DNA of 64,000 nucleotides from Salinarimonas chemoclinalis (GCF_041514305.1 NZ_JBGMWH010000016.1:1-64000); one strand, 5' to 3'; positions 51,477-60,679 are shown, counted from the stretch's first letter. The notes: generated from the sequence alone by a model not told the origin. Numbers and translations are program-made.

Positions 51477-53102
51477 ATGCCAGGGACGGCCACCGCGTGC
51501 CGCGCGGCTGGACCCCCGCGCCCCGCCGCGCTACGACGGCGCGTGCCGCACGCCCCCGCCCGCCCCGTCCGCCTCGTCGTCCACGCAGCGCTCCTCGTCA
51601 CCGGCGCGGCGACGCTGGCGCTCGAGCTGATCGCGTCGCGGCTGCTGACCCCCTACGTCGGCGGCGGGCTCGTGGTCTGGACGGCGATCCTCTCGGTGAC
51701 GCTGCTCGCGCTGGCGCTCGGCTATCACGTCGGCTCGCGTTGGTCGGCGCACGCGCCGGCGCGGCGTTTCGCGCGCATACCCGCGCTCGCGGCGATCGTG
51801 CTCGGGGTCACCGGCGCGTTGGCGCCGATGCTGCTGCCGCAGCTCGCGGTGGGCGGCGCGCTCACCGGTGCCTTCGTCGGCGTGGTTCTGGTGCTCGCGC
51901 CGGCGCTGGTGCTGCTCAGCGCCATGGGGCCGCTCGCGATCGCGCTCCTCTCCACCGGCGCGGGCGATTCGGGCGCGGGCGAGGTCTTCGCCATCAGCAC
52001 GGTCGGCTCGGTGGCCGGCGTCTTCCTCGCGGCCTTCGCGCTGTTGCCCCACATGGCCCCGCCGGCGACGCTCGCCGTGCTCGCGGGGGCGCTCGTCGCC
52101 GTCGCGCTCCTCGCGGCGCGGGCGCTCGGCGAGCTCCGGGCGGTGGCGGTCCTGCTCCCGGGCGCCGTCGCCGCGATCGCGCTCGCCGGCGCGGCCCTGC
52201 TCTCGGCGCCGGACGCGGTCGCCTTCGGCGCCTGGCGCGTGACGCACGTGGCGACCGAGCGCAGTGCCCACGCGACCGTGATCGTCGCGGACGTGACCCG
52301 GCCCGGGCGCGACGGCACGGTGCGGCTCTACCTCGAGGAGAACCAGGTCCAGAGCGCGGCGGGCCGCGACCTGCCGGGCACGCCGCTCGTCTACGCCGCG
52401 CTGTCGCGGGCGCTGATCGCCGAGACGGTGGCGCCCGGCGGGCGCGTGCTGGTGCTCGGCCTCGCCGGCGGAGTGATCGCGAGCGACCTCGTGCGCGCGG
52501 GCTTCTCGGTGACCGCCGTCGACGTCAACCCCGCCGCGGCCGACGTCGCGAGGCGCTGGTTCGACCTCGCGCCGGAGATCGACCTGCGCATCGCCGACGC
52601 CCGCCTCTTCCTGGAGGATTGCGCGGGCGCCTACGACGCGATCTTCGTCGATGCGTTCTCCGGGCTCGAGATCCCCGAGCACCTCGTGACCCGCGAGACC
52701 TTCGCCGCCGCCTCCGCCTGCCTCGCGCCGCGGGGCGCCCTCGTGGTGAACGCGGTGGTGCCGCCGCTGGACACGCGGCCGTCCCGCCGCCTCCTCGCCG
52801 CGATCGCGGCGGCGATGGGCGGGCCGGTGGCCGTCTACGAGGACGTGCGCGGGGCGGCCGGGCGCCTCAACCGCGTGGTGCTCGCCGGGCCGGCCGCGCG
52901 CACGCCGCCGACGCTCGCCATCGCCGACTGGCCGAGCGACCTCTTCGCCCGCGCGCCCCGCCGCCTCGTGCCCGAGCTGGTGACGCCCGCCGACCTCGCC
53001 GGGACGCCGCCGCTCACCGACTGGAGCAACGACTTCGCGCTCGCCATCGCCCGCGCGACCCCGGCGCCGACGGTCTTCCCCGTGCCGGCCTCCTGGTACT
53101 GA
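51477..53102 (+). CDS. Membrane-fused spermidine synthase-like protein
   Basis: A 541-residue protein with about six or seven N-terminal hydrophobic spans (ALLVTGAATLALELIASRLL opening, through about residue 240) joined to a soluble SpeE-like Rossmann domain (about 250-500): GTVRLYLEENQVQSAAGRD, LVLGLAGGVIASDLVRAGFS as the nucleotide-binding loop, VTAVDVNPAAADVARRWF and AYDAIFVDAF. Such fused MFS/spermidine synthase proteins are common, but their substrate is rarely known. The catalytic Asp of aminopropyltransfer is plausible in IFVDAF. Start codon assigned at 51477; a later start near residue 22 is possible. Confidence 0.8.
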   Translation: MPGTATACRAAGPPRPAALRRRVPHAPARPVRLVVHAALLVTGAATLALELIASRLLTPYVGGGLVVWTAILSVTLLALALGYHVGSRWSAHAPARRFARIPALAAIVLGVTGALAPMLLPQLAVGGALTGAFVGVVLVLAPALVLLSAMGPLAIALLSTGAGDSGAGEVFAISTVGSVAGVFLAAFALLPHMAPPATLAVLAGALVAVALLAARALGELRAVAVLLPGAVAAIALAGAALLSAPDAVAFGAWRVTHVATERSAHATVIVADVTRPGRDGTVRLYLEENQVQSAAGRDLPGTPLVYAALSRALIAETVAPGGRVLVLGLAGGVIASDLVRAGFSVTAVDVNPAAADVARRWFDLAPEIDLRIADARLFLEDCAGAYDAIFVDAFSGLEIPEHLVTRETFAAASACLAPRGALVVNAVVPPLDTRPSRRLLAAIAAAMGGPVAVYEDVRGAAGRLNRVVLAGPAARTPPTLAIADWPSDLFARAPRRLVPELVTPADLAGTPPLTDWSNDFALAIARATPAPTVFPVPASWY

Positions 53103-53153
53103 GGCGACGCACCGCGGGCTCCGGTGCGCGCGGCCCGAGGTCGCGCGGGCGGT

Positions 53154-54620
53154 TCAGCGCGCCCCGCGCCGCGCCAGCGTGAGGGCGAGCGCGAGCACGG
53201 CGGCGGCGGCGAGCGTCCCCGCGATGGGCTGGCTCGCCAGCGTCGCGGCGTCGCCGCGGGCATGCGCGATCGCGCGGCGCAGGTGGTCCTCGAAGATGGG
53301 GGCGAGCACGAATCCGACGAGGAGCGGCAGGAGCGGAAAGCCGGTCCGCCGCAGCGCGTAGCCGAGGCCTCCGAAGGCGGCGAGGAGCACGACGTCGAAG
53401 GCGAGCCCGTCGCTCGCCAGCACGCCGACGCCGGAGACCAGCACGATGCCCGGCACGAGCCAGAGCGGCGGCACCGTGACCAGGCGCGCCCAGAGCCCGA
53501 CGAGGGGGAGGTTCAGCACGACGAGCATCAGGTTGGCGATCAGCATCGAGCCGACGAAGGTCCAGAACAGCGTCGGCTCGCGGTCCATCAGGGCCGGCCC
53601 CGGCGGCAGGCCGTGGATCATCATGGCGCCGACGAGCACCGCGGTGACGGCGTTCGACGGGATGCCGAGCCCGAACAGGGCGACGAAGCCGGTCTGTGCG
53701 CTGGCGTTGTTGGCCGCCTCCGGCGCGGCGACGCCGGCGATGTCCCGCCGGACGTCCGGCGCGCGGCGGGAGACGCGCTTCTCCAGCGACCACGCGACGA
53801 AGGACGACACGAGGGTCGTCGCGCCCGGCACGAGGCCGATGGCGGCGCCCACGAGCGACCCGCGCAGCGCCGGCGCGAGCCAGCCGCGGATCGCGGCGGC
53901 GCCGGGCCACCAATGCGCGATCCTCGCGACCGCACCGCCGCTCGTGCCGCGCGCGGCGAGCGCGAGCGCCTCCGACATGCCGAACAGGCCGACGACGAGC
54001 GGGACGAAGCCGATCCCGTCGAAGAGCGCGCGCACGCCGAAGGTGAAGCGCGGCAGCCCGTCGGGACCCGGCGTCCCGATCAGGCCCAGCAGCCCGCCGA
54101 GCCCGAGCATGGCGAAGCCGCGTGCGAGCGGCGCGGCCGAGAGCACGACGGCGAGCACGCAGGCGAGCACCATCATCGCCGCGACGTCCGCGGGCCCGAC
54201 CGCGAGCGAAGCGCGCGCGAGCGCGGGAGTGGCGAGCGCCAGCACGAGCGCCGACAGGATGCCCGCCACCGCCGAGGCCAGGGTCGCGACGGCGAGCGCC
54301 TCCACGGCGCGTCCCTCCCGCGCCATCTTGTGGCCCGAGACGGCGGTGATCGCGCCCGAGGCCTCCCCGGGTACGTTCAGCAGGATCGCCGTCGTCGAGG
54401 AGCCGTACTGCGCGCCGTAGTAGATGCCCGCCAGCATGATGAGCGAGCCCGTCGGCGGCAGGAAGAAGGTCGTCGGCAACAGCAGCGCGATGGTCGCCAC
54501 CGGGCCCAGGCCCGGGAGAACGCCCACCAGCGTGCCGAGGAACGCGCCGGCGAAGGCCCAGCCGAGATGCTCGAGGGTGAGCGCGGCCGCGAGCCCGGCC
54601 GCGATGTCGCCACCGATCAT
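53154..54620 (-). CDS. Tripartite tricarboxylate transporter permease TctA
   Basis: The large membrane subunit (488 residues, about 12 spans) of a tripartite tricarboxylate transporter. Family features: GALVGVLPGLGPVATIAL-like LGTLVGVLPGLGPVATIALL, YYGAQYGSSTTAILLNVPGE, SASAVAGI and GIPSNAVTAVLVGAMMIHGL. It overlaps the small TctB gene by four bases. The C-terminus looks slightly short for the family. Works with TctB and the periplasmic TctC encoded divergently; the carboxylate substrate is not known. Confidence 0.92.
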   Translation of the reverse strand: MIGGDIAAGLAAALTLEHLGWAFAGAFLGTLVGVLPGLGPVATIALLLPTTFFLPPTGSLIMLAGIYYGAQYGSSTTAILLNVPGEASGAITAVSGHKMAREGRAVEALAVATLASAVAGILSALVLALATPALARASLAVGPADVAAMMVLACVLAVVLSAAPLARGFAMLGLGGLLGLIGTPGPDGLPRFTFGVRALFDGIGFVPLVVGLFGMSEALALAARGTSGGAVARIAHWWPGAAAIRGWLAPALRGSLVGAAIGLVPGATTLVSSFVAWSLEKRVSRRAPDVRRDIAGVAAPEAANNASAQTGFVALFGLGIPSNAVTAVLVGAMMIHGLPPGPALMDREPTLFWTFVGSMLIANLMLVVLNLPLVGLWARLVTVPPLWLVPGIVLVSGVGVLASDGLAFDVVLLAAFGGLGYALRRTGFPLLPLLVGFVLAPIFEDHLRRAIAHARGDAATLASQPIAGTLAAAAVLALALTLARRGAR

Positions 54621-55141
54621 CGCAGCGCACCCGGCAGGAGCGGCAACGGCTGGCCGACGAGGCCGACGAAGACGCCCGCGACGAGGGCCGTCGCCGCGAC
54701 GCCCGCGGCGAGCGCGCCGGGCAGGCGCGCGCCCGTCACCGCGGACGCAGCAAGCGCACCGCAGAGCGTGCCGGAGACGAGGAGGCCGAGCGGGCCGATC
54801 GTCGTCGCCAGGAGGACGAGCGACGCGAGCAGGCGCACCACCGTGCGCATCGGCACCGGATCGAGCGCCGCGCACGGATCGACTTCGAGCGCCGCCGCCG
54901 GCTCCGCGGTTCTGCGCGTGACGACGCCGACGAGCGCCGCGAGTCCCGTCAGCGCCGCGAGCGCGAGGGGCACGTCGGCCGGACCGAGACGTCCCGGCCG
55001 TCCGTCGGGGAGGGCCGACGCCGCGACGGCGAAGGCGAGCGCCGTCGCCGCAACGGAAATCTCCACGCAGATGCTGTAATCCAGCTTAGAACGAAGTAAA
55101 ACTAGCCTGCAGCGAAAAGTGTAATTTCGATCGTTACTCAT
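54617..55141 (-). CDS. Tripartite tricarboxylate transporter small subunit TctB
   Basis: A 174-residue integral membrane protein with four hydrophobic spans (ISVAATALAFAVAASALP, VPLALAALTGLAALVGVVT, RTVVRLLASLVLLATTIGPL and ATALVAGVFVGLVGQPL) matching TctB in size and position. It is the first gene of the tctB-tctA operon and is divergent from tctC over just 61 bases, so the promoters of the two units must share that space. Confidence 0.85.
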   Translation of the reverse strand: MSNDRNYTFRCRLVLLRSKLDYSICVEISVAATALAFAVAASALPDGRPGRLGPADVPLALAALTGLAALVGVVTRRTAEPAAALEVDPCAALDPVPMRTVVRLLASLVLLATTIGPLGLLVSGTLCGALAASAVTGARLPGALAAGVAATALVAGVFVGLVGQPLPLLPGALR

Positions 55142-55202
55142 ATTGCCTCCCGCGGAGAAAGCGGTATTTCTTCCTGGTCACTCCTTAGACCGAGGGAAGA
55201 CC

Positions 55203-56198
55203 ATGTGGAAGAACATTTTCGCCGCCGGCGTCCTCGCCGGCGCGACGGCTGTCGCGTCCGTGCCTGTGCAGGCGGAAGCGCAGACGGAAGCGCAGACCTG
55301 GCCGACCCAGCCGATTCGGCTGATCACGGCCTCCGCGGCGAGCGGCAACGCCTACGTTTCCGCCCAGATCGTCGCAGCCGAGCTGGAGAAGCGGCTCGGG
55401 CAGCGCATCGTGCTCGAGGCGATGCCCCAGAGTTCCGGCATGGTCGCGACCGAGCTGGTGTCCAATGCCGAGCCCGACGGCCATACGCTCCTCGTCGGCA
55501 CCTCCTCGCAGCTCGTGTTCAACATCGCGCTGTTCCCGGACATGCCGGTCGACCTCGCGCAGACGCTACGCGGCGTCGCGATGATCAACACCGTGCCGCT
55601 CGTGCTCGTCGTCGGCCCGGAGAACCCGGCGCAGACCATGGCCGATTACGTCGCCATGCTGAAGGCCGAGCCCGGCGTCTACCAGTACGGCTCCGGTCCC
55701 GTCGGCACGACGACGCACGTCACCGGCCTGCGCTGGGCCGACGAGGTCGGCGTCGACGTCGAGCACGTGCCGTACCAGGCGGGCTCGGACGCGCGACGCG
55801 ACGTCGTCGCCGGGCGACTGTCGCACATGTTCGACGTCGCGGTCACTGCGATCCCGCAGATCGAGGCCGGCGCGGTGCGCCCGCTCGCCATCACCTCGCC
55901 GGAGCGCTCCGAGGCGCTGCCGGAGGTCCCGACCGTCGCCGAGCTCGGCTATCCCGGGTTCGAGGCGGCCACCTGGAACACGATCGCGGCGCCGTCCGGC
56001 ACGCCGGACGCCATCGTCGAGCGCCTGAACGCCGAGGTCGCGGCGGTGATGGAGACGCCCGCCGTGCGCGAGCAGCTCCTCGCGCTCGGGGCCGACCTGG
56101 TGCCGCCGCGCACGCCGGCCGAGATCGACGCCTTCTACGCCGCGCAGCGCGAGACCTGGATCCCGCTCGTGCGCGAGGCGATCGGCGCGGGCGGCTGA
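55203..56198 (+). CDS. Tripartite tricarboxylate transporter substrate-binding protein TctC
   Basis: A 331-residue periplasmic solute-binding protein (Bug family). Signal peptide up to about residue 27 (ASVPVQAEAQ); then WPTQPIRLITASAASGNAYV, TEPDGHTLLVGTSSQLVFN-like EPDGHTLLVGTSSQLVF, QYGSGPVGTTTHVTGL, HVPYQAGSDARRDVVAGRL and RPLAITSPERSEALPEVPTV, the typical Bug ligand-clamp positions. It would deliver a carboxylate to TctAB. Divergent from tctB-tctA. Confidence 0.93.
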   Translation: MWKNIFAAGVLAGATAVASVPVQAEAQTEAQTWPTQPIRLITASAASGNAYVSAQIVAAELEKRLGQRIVLEAMPQSSGMVATELVSNAEPDGHTLLVGTSSQLVFNIALFPDMPVDLAQTLRGVAMINTVPLVLVVGPENPAQTMADYVAMLKAEPGVYQYGSGPVGTTTHVTGLRWADEVGVDVEHVPYQAGSDARRDVVAGRLSHMFDVAVTAIPQIEAGAVRPLAITSPERSEALPEVPTVAELGYPGFEAATWNTIAAPSGTPDAIVERLNAEVAAVMETPAVREQLLALGADLVPPRTPAEIDAFYAAQRETWIPLVREAIGAGG

Positions 56199-56565
56199 CG
56201 CCGAGGCGAGGCGCACCCGCCCGTCGGCGACGGGTGCGCCCACCGCGCATGGGGCGCGGCGCGGGTCGTCGCGCTGTCGTCATCCGTGTCGTGGGAACGA
56301 GGTGTCTCCCATGTCTCGGGGCCGGACACGGCGCCGATGGCGATCCCGGGAGGCGTCCCACGTCTTCTCGAACGCCTCGCTGCGCTCGAAGGTGAGACGG
56401 TGCGGACCTCGCTCGAGAGCTCGCAGGCGCAGGACCACGAGTCGGGGCGGGACCGCGGTCGCGAGCGCTCTGCACGAGCGACGTCGGCCGGCGGGCTGTC
56501 GCGTGCTTACGATTCGGGTATCGACCGTGGAGCGCACTCTCGGCTCAGAGGACGGAAGCACGGTG
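56199..56565. other. Intergenic region
   Basis: 367 bases between tctC and the acetyltransferase gene. No gene or clear terminator was recognised. Composition is less extreme than the flanking genes and it probably contains the promoter of the downstream GNAT gene, where no confident Shine-Dalgarno was seen (nearest GAGGACGG, about 18 bases before the ATG). Confidence 0.5.
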
Positions 56566-56991
56566 ATGACCACTGCCATCTCGATCGTCGACCAACCGTC
56601 GGACGATGTGCGTCGCGCGATCCTCGCACCGCTCGACGTCTTCAGCAGGGAGCGCGGGTTTCCGTTCGAACCCCGAACGCTCGCCCTCGCGCTCCTGCAC
56701 GACGATCACGTGGTCGGCGGTCTCGTCGGCCAGCTGAACTGGGACTGGCTGTACATCCAGATCCTCGGAGTACCCACGTTCCTTCGCGGTGGGGGGCACG
56801 GGCGCGCCTTGGTCGAAGAAGCGGAACGACGCGCCGTCGCAGCGGGCTGCCGCGGCGTATGGGTCGACACCTTCACGTTCCAGTCGCCGGGCTTCTACGA
56901 GCGGCTCGGCTACGAGAAAATCGGCGAGCTGCCCGGCTATCCCGGAGACCAGAGCCGGCTGTTCCTTCGGAAGCTGCTGACGGATCGGTGA
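56566..56991 (+). CDS. GNAT family N-acetyltransferase
   Basis: A 141-residue acetyltransferase. The acetyl-CoA P-loop LRGGGHGRALVEEAERRAV near residue 72 and the C-terminal FYERLGYEKIGELPGYPGD are plain, preceded by LYIQILGVPTF, the strand-4 element. ATG at 56566 is chosen, giving a typical small GNAT. Substrate unknown. Monocistronic, convergent with the NmrA-like gene. Confidence 0.9.
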   Translation: MTTAISIVDQPSDDVRRAILAPLDVFSRERGFPFEPRTLALALLHDDHVVGGLVGQLNWDWLYIQILGVPTFLRGGGHGRALVEEAERRAVAAGCRGVWVDTFTFQSPGFYERLGYEKIGELPGYPGDQSRLFLRKLLTDR

Positions 56992-57114
56992 CATCCCGCT
57001 GCGATGGGCCGACGGGCCGGCGCGCGCGCGTGATCGCGGCTGCGAGGGCCGATGCGCCGGCTGCGTCGGTGCGGCAGCACGGGAGAGCGGGCGTACGAAC
57101 GCGTCGGCGGCATC

Positions 57115-57942
57115 TCACCACGAAGACACGCTGCCTTCTGCGAAGGCCCGGAACGAGGTCGCCGCCCGGCCCGTCAGCCGGAGAACCTGATCCGTCGTGC
57201 GATCCTCACCTCCGTGGCGGATGACCTCGTCGAGATGTGCCAACGCCTCCGCGTAGCTCCTCGGCAACCCCAGCTGCGTGTGGCGGCGGATCAGCTCCTC
57301 GGTGCCGAGTCTCACGTGCCGTACAGGGCGCGACAGCAGGTCCGAGGCGACGTGCGCGACGTCGTCGTAGCTCAGCGCCTCGGGGCCGGTCAGAACGGCG
57401 TCCCCGTCGAGGGAGCGCGCGCTCGTCAGCGCCGCGACCGCCGCCGCGGCGATGTCGTCGGCGCTCACGAAGCCGACGCGGCCGGTGTCGGTCGCGCTGT
57501 AGATGGCGCTCTCCTCGCGGATGGTCCGGCCGTGCGGGCCGCTAGAGAAGTTCTGCATGAACCAGGACGGCCGCAGAACCGCCCATTCCGGCGCGTTCTC
57601 CGCCAGCCACGCATGGACCTCGCCCATCATGGGGCCGCCGGGCACGAGTTGCGACGAGCTGAGCAGCACGAGGCGCCGCGTTCCCATCGCCATCGCCCGC
57701 TCGAGGATCGGCCGCATCAGCGCCATATGGTCGGTGCGATCCGTCGGAGCGACGAGGTAGGCCGCGCGTGCGCCCTCGAAAGCGGCGACCGACCGAGGAT
57801 CGGCCCAGTCGAACCTAACCTCGTGATTCGCCGAGGGGCGCCGCGTGCCCACCGCGACGGAGACGCCTCGTTCCGCCAGCCGCCGCGCGACGCGGCGTCC
57901 CGTAGTGCCGGTCCCGCCGGTGACGAGAATGCGCTCAGGCAT
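57115..57942 (-). CDS. NmrA-like NAD(P)-binding protein
   Basis: A 275-residue atypical SDR. The N-terminal ILVTGGTGTTGRRVARRLAE is the NAD(P)-binding loop, and the fold continues with FDWADPRSVAAFEGARAAYL, RRLVLLSSSQLVPGGPMMGE and VLRPSWFMQNF. Resembles the NmrA/HSCARG and ergot-alkaloid-type reductases used as redox sensors or quinone-linked oxidoreductases. It overlaps the NTF2-like gene by eight bases, and a TetR gene lies divergently beyond, suggesting an inducible two-gene unit. Confidence 0.86.
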   Translation of the reverse strand: MPERILVTGGTGTTGRRVARRLAERGVSVAVGTRRPSANHEVRFDWADPRSVAAFEGARAAYLVAPTDRTDHMALMRPILERAMAMGTRRLVLLSSSQLVPGGPMMGEVHAWLAENAPEWAVLRPSWFMQNFSSGPHGRTIREESAIYSATDTGRVGFVSADDIAAAAVAALTSARSLDGDAVLTGPEALSYDDVAHVASDLLSRPVRHVRLGTEELIRRHTQLGLPRSYAEALAHLDEVIRHGGEDRTTDQVLRLTGRAATSFRAFAEGSVSSW

Positions 57943-58381
57943 GGGTCGCCTCCTTGCCGAACGAAGCGGCGACCGCTTCGGTCCCTCCGAGCGCCGCGAG
58001 CGCGACCAGCGGGTTCCAATAGTCCTTGTAGCGCACGATGCGGCCGTCCCGGAGTGTCACGACGGAGACGTAGGTCTGGTCGTAGGCGATGCCGGTCTCC
58101 ACGCCGCGGCCCTCGCAGCCGAACTCGATCACCACCGTGTCCCCGCACACGTACGCCGCTTCGAGATCGAATCGGTGGAACTCGACGAGTGGCCCGAGCC
58201 GGGCGAAGTGCTCGGCGAGCCGGTCGCGCCCGTCGAGTCGCTTCCGTAGCCCCTCCGGCGCATACGGGAACTCGAAGATCACGTCCTCGGCGAAGAGGTC
58301 GAGAACGCCGTCCGCGGGAACGAGCATCGGGCCCAGGGCGCCCACGAGCAGATCCCCGAACGTGTCGAACTTGCCAGCCAT
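57935..58381 (-). CDS. SnoaL/NTF2-like protein
   Basis: A 148-residue small alpha+beta-cone protein of the NTF2/SnoaL kind: LFAEDVIFEFPYAPEGLRKR, GRDRLAEHFARLGPLVEFHR, VVIEFGCEGRG and VVTLRDGRIVRYKDYWNPLV. Members bind small hydrophobic compounds or act as cyclases and isomerases. GGGAGC precedes the ATG at 58381. Expressed with the NmrA-like gene (8-base overlap) and divergent from the TetR gene, probably under its control. Confidence 0.85.
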   Translation of the reverse strand: MAGKFDTFGDLLVGALGPMLVPADGVLDLFAEDVIFEFPYAPEGLRKRLDGRDRLAEHFARLGPLVEFHRFDLEAAYVCGDTVVIEFGCEGRGVETGIAYDQTYVSVVTLRDGRIVRYKDYWNPLVALAALGGTEAVAASFGKEATHA

Positions 58382-58438
58382 CGAATGCTCCCATATTGGA
58401 TGGAACGGTATCGTATCGACGATGTGGAGATCCCTCGG

Positions 58439-59053
58439 ATGGAACGCAAGTGTTCCGACGAAAAAAGAAAGCGGAAACCGACCGGGGCCGCCGTGCCCCG
58501 GGCGGAGCTGACGGAGGCGCTCTACCGAGCGTTCTTCGCCGAGTGGGCGGAGAAGGGCTTCGCCGCCGTCAGCCTCGAGCGGGTCGCCGCCCGCGCGGGA
58601 GCGGGCAAGGCGGCGATCTACCGGCGCTGGTCGTCGAGGGTCGCCTTCGCCGCCGAGGCGGTGGACGCGCTCGGCCTTCGGATGGCGATGATCGAGGACC
58701 GAGGGTCGCTCGAGGCCGACGTGACGGACTTCCTGTTCAGGTTGCGCGTCGTGCTCAGGCATCCGCTCGTCCGGCGCATCCTGCCGGATCTGCATGCGGA
58801 GGCGGCGCGATCACCCGAGATGCGTACGCTGAACACGCGCGTGGCGCAGCAGAGGCGCGCTCACGGGTCGACCCTGTTGGAGCGCGCCATGGCGCGCGGT
58901 GAGCTGCCCGCGACCTTGAACACCACGCTCGCGCTCGATCTGATCCCGGCGCCGCTCTATTGGAGAATGGTCGTCGTCGGCGCGACGCCCTCTCGGCAAG
59001 AGGTGGCCGAGATGGGCGCGGCGATCACCGCTGGGTTACGAGCACTGGCGTGA
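58439..59053 (+). CDS. TetR/AcrR family transcriptional repressor
   Basis: A 204-residue regulator. The N-terminal helix-turn-helix is visible (FAAVSLERVAARAGAGKAAI, then YRRWSSRVAFAAEAVDAL), with a helical ligand-binding C-terminal domain. Starts at ATG 58439; a longer frame to 58385 is possible but has weaker N-terminal character. Divergent from the NTF2-like/NmrA-like pair with 57 bases between starts; it is likely to repress that pair and itself, releasing on binding an unknown small molecule. Confidence 0.9.
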   Translation: MERKCSDEKRKRKPTGAAVPRAELTEALYRAFFAEWAEKGFAAVSLERVAARAGAGKAAIYRRWSSRVAFAAEAVDALGLRMAMIEDRGSLEADVTDFLFRLRVVLRHPLVRRILPDLHAEAARSPEMRTLNTRVAQQRRAHGSTLLERAMARGELPATLNTTLALDLIPAPLYWRMVVVGATPSRQEVAEMGAAITAGLRALA

Positions 59054-59205
59054 ATTCTGCGCAGAGCCCACTCTACAGGCTCGGCGATCGAGAACTCTTT
59101 ACGCTCGCATCTCTGTACTTCGCCGGGCGCGGAACGCGTCGACTGCCGCACCATGTCTCGATGCGGCAGTCGATCCGGATCGGGCTGTCGACGTCAGCCT
59201 ACGCG

Positions 59206-59496
59206 TCACCGCCCGGAGCTGCGCTCGCGAACGGCTTCACGATGAAGCCACCAGAAGTCCGAGCCGTGCGCCGCACGACCGTCGCCTGCCTGTGCTCCGG
59301 CACCCGTTCCGCCGATCGCCCCCGTGGCGGCAGGCGTCCGGCGGAATGAAGCGGCCACGTGCGAAGACGAATGAGCGACCGAGTAGAACGTCATCCGATC
59401 ATTCCACGTCTCGTCGGCATAGGCGGAGTTGGTGTTGCCGAGCGTTACGATCGCGAAGATTGCATACGCGATCGTGCGAAGTCCCTTGGTGTTCAT
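59206..59496 (-). CDS. Small exported hypothetical protein
   Basis: A 96-residue protein I do not recognise. AGGAAAGGA precedes the ATG at 59496 and the product starts with a good signal peptide (MNTKGLRTIAYAIFAIVTLG ... AYAD). The mature part includes a low-complexity Gly/Ala stretch (TGAIGGTGAGAQAG) and ends in WWLHREAVRERSSGR, which may be a worn or recently shifted C-terminus. It stands alone on the minus strand downstream of the Atu4866-like gene. Reality is moderately supported by start signals only. Confidence 0.5.
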   Translation of the reverse strand: MNTKGLRTIAYAIFAIVTLGNTNSAYADETWNDRMTFYSVAHSSSHVAASFRRTPAATGAIGGTGAGAQAGDGRAAHGSDFWWLHREAVRERSSGR

Positions 59497-59606
59497 CTGT
59501 CTGTCCTTTCCTGTGGCTGTGGCAGAGCGAAGCACTCTGCTCGGTTACGAGCGATCAGCCGCTCGTATGCTTGGAGGTGACGGGAGCTGCTCGTCCCGTC
59601 GCCCAG

Positions 59607-59951
59607 TTATCGATCGACGAGCGAACCGCTCTCGACGCGATCTCGTTGGCGGTACAGCCGCATGCCGGCGTGATGGAGCACATCGTCGATGAAGTCCCCG
59701 TCGGCGGTGAAGCCCGTATCGTCCCAGTATCGGATGTGATCGCCGGTGATTTCGTAGCGACCCTGGTAGGCGCTCTCACGGTTTCCCCGGGCTTCGTCGT
59801 ATCGGCCGTTCGGCAGCAACTCGTGGCGCACGTAGCCGTCCGCCGTCACCCACATGCCGACGTAAGGGTGGTTCTCACCGCTCATGGCTGTCTCCTCGTA
59901 GAAGAGTGCCAGGACGATCCCGGTCATCGCGAACGTGGCTCCGGTCCTCAT
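59607..59951 (-). CDS. Atu4866-domain protein
   Basis: A 114-residue protein; the hydrophobic start MRTGATFAMTGIVLALFYEE could be a signal or membrane anchor and is followed by the Atu4866-type beta-barrel domain: HPYVGMWVTADGYVRHELLP, NGRYDEARGNRESAYQGRYE, ITGDHIRYWDDTGFTADGDF. ATG at 59951 overlaps the SDR stop by four bases (ATGA). This SDR plus Atu4866 pair is recurrent in proteobacteria; its role is unknown, possibly lipocalin-like ligand binding. Confidence 0.85.
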   Translation of the reverse strand: MRTGATFAMTGIVLALFYEETAMSGENHPYVGMWVTADGYVRHELLPNGRYDEARGNRESAYQGRYEITGDHIRYWDDTGFTADGDFIDDVLHHAGMRLYRQRDRVESGSLVDR

Positions 59952-60679
59952 CCGTGCACTGCCCGCGTCGGACGAACGACGATCTCGTTCACGTCGACGT
60001 CTTCCGGCTGCTCGATGGCGTAGCGGACGGCCCGCCCGATGGCGTCGGGCTGGAGCGCGATGGCGCGATACGCCTTCATCACTTCGATCGTCGCCGGATC
60101 GGTGATTCCGTCGGCGAGCTCGCTCTCCACGACGCCGGGATGAATGCAGGTGACGCGAAGGCGTTCGTTCTCCTGGCGCAGCCCGTCCGAGATCGCACGC
60201 ACCGCATACTTGGTCGCGCAGTACACCGCGGCGGTCGGGGAGACCGTGAGCGCGCCGATCGACGCGATGTTGACGACGTGACCGGAGCCTCGAGCCAGCA
60301 TGCCGGGCAGCACCGCGGCGATGCCGTGCAGGACGCCCTTGATGTTGACGTCGACCATTCGGTCCCAGTCGTCCACCTTCATGGCCGCCATCGGCGAAAG
60401 CGGCATGATGCCGGCGTTGTTGACGATCACGTCGACGCGTCCGAAAGCGTCTCGCGCCGCTTGCGCGAAGGCCGCTACGTCTTCCCGGTCGACGACGTCG
60501 AGGCGACGTGTCAGCACTTCGTTGCTGTCCCAGCGGAGCTCTCGTGCGAGAGCTTCGAGCCGGTCGGTGCGACGTGCACCGAGCACGAGCTTCGCGCCGG
60601 CCGCGGCGAGTTCGCGGGCGATGCCGGCCCCGATGCCGCTCGAAGCGCCGGTAATGAGGATCACCTTGTCCAATTCCAT
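59948..60679 (-). CDS. SDR family oxidoreductase
   Basis: A 243-residue classical short-chain dehydrogenase. NAD(P) loop ITGASSGIGAGIARELA at about residue 9, NNAG at 87, catalytic Ser in HVVNIASIGALTV and Tyr/Lys in YCATKYAVRAISDGL near 156-160, and IHPGVVESEL. The Arg-rich end of the second strand (GARRTDRLEAL) suggests NADPH preference. Divergent from a LysR regulator and coupled with the Atu4866-type gene, so probably induced by that LysR protein. Confidence 0.93.
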   Translation of the reverse strand: MELDKVILITGASSGIGAGIARELAAAGAKLVLGARRTDRLEALARELRWDSNEVLTRRLDVVDREDVAAFAQAARDAFGRVDVIVNNAGIMPLSPMAAMKVDDWDRMVDVNIKGVLHGIAAVLPGMLARGSGHVVNIASIGALTVSPTAAVYCATKYAVRAISDGLRQENERLRVTCIHPGVVESELADGITDPATIEVMKAYRAIALQPDAIGRAVRYAIEQPEDVDVNEIVVRPTRAVHG

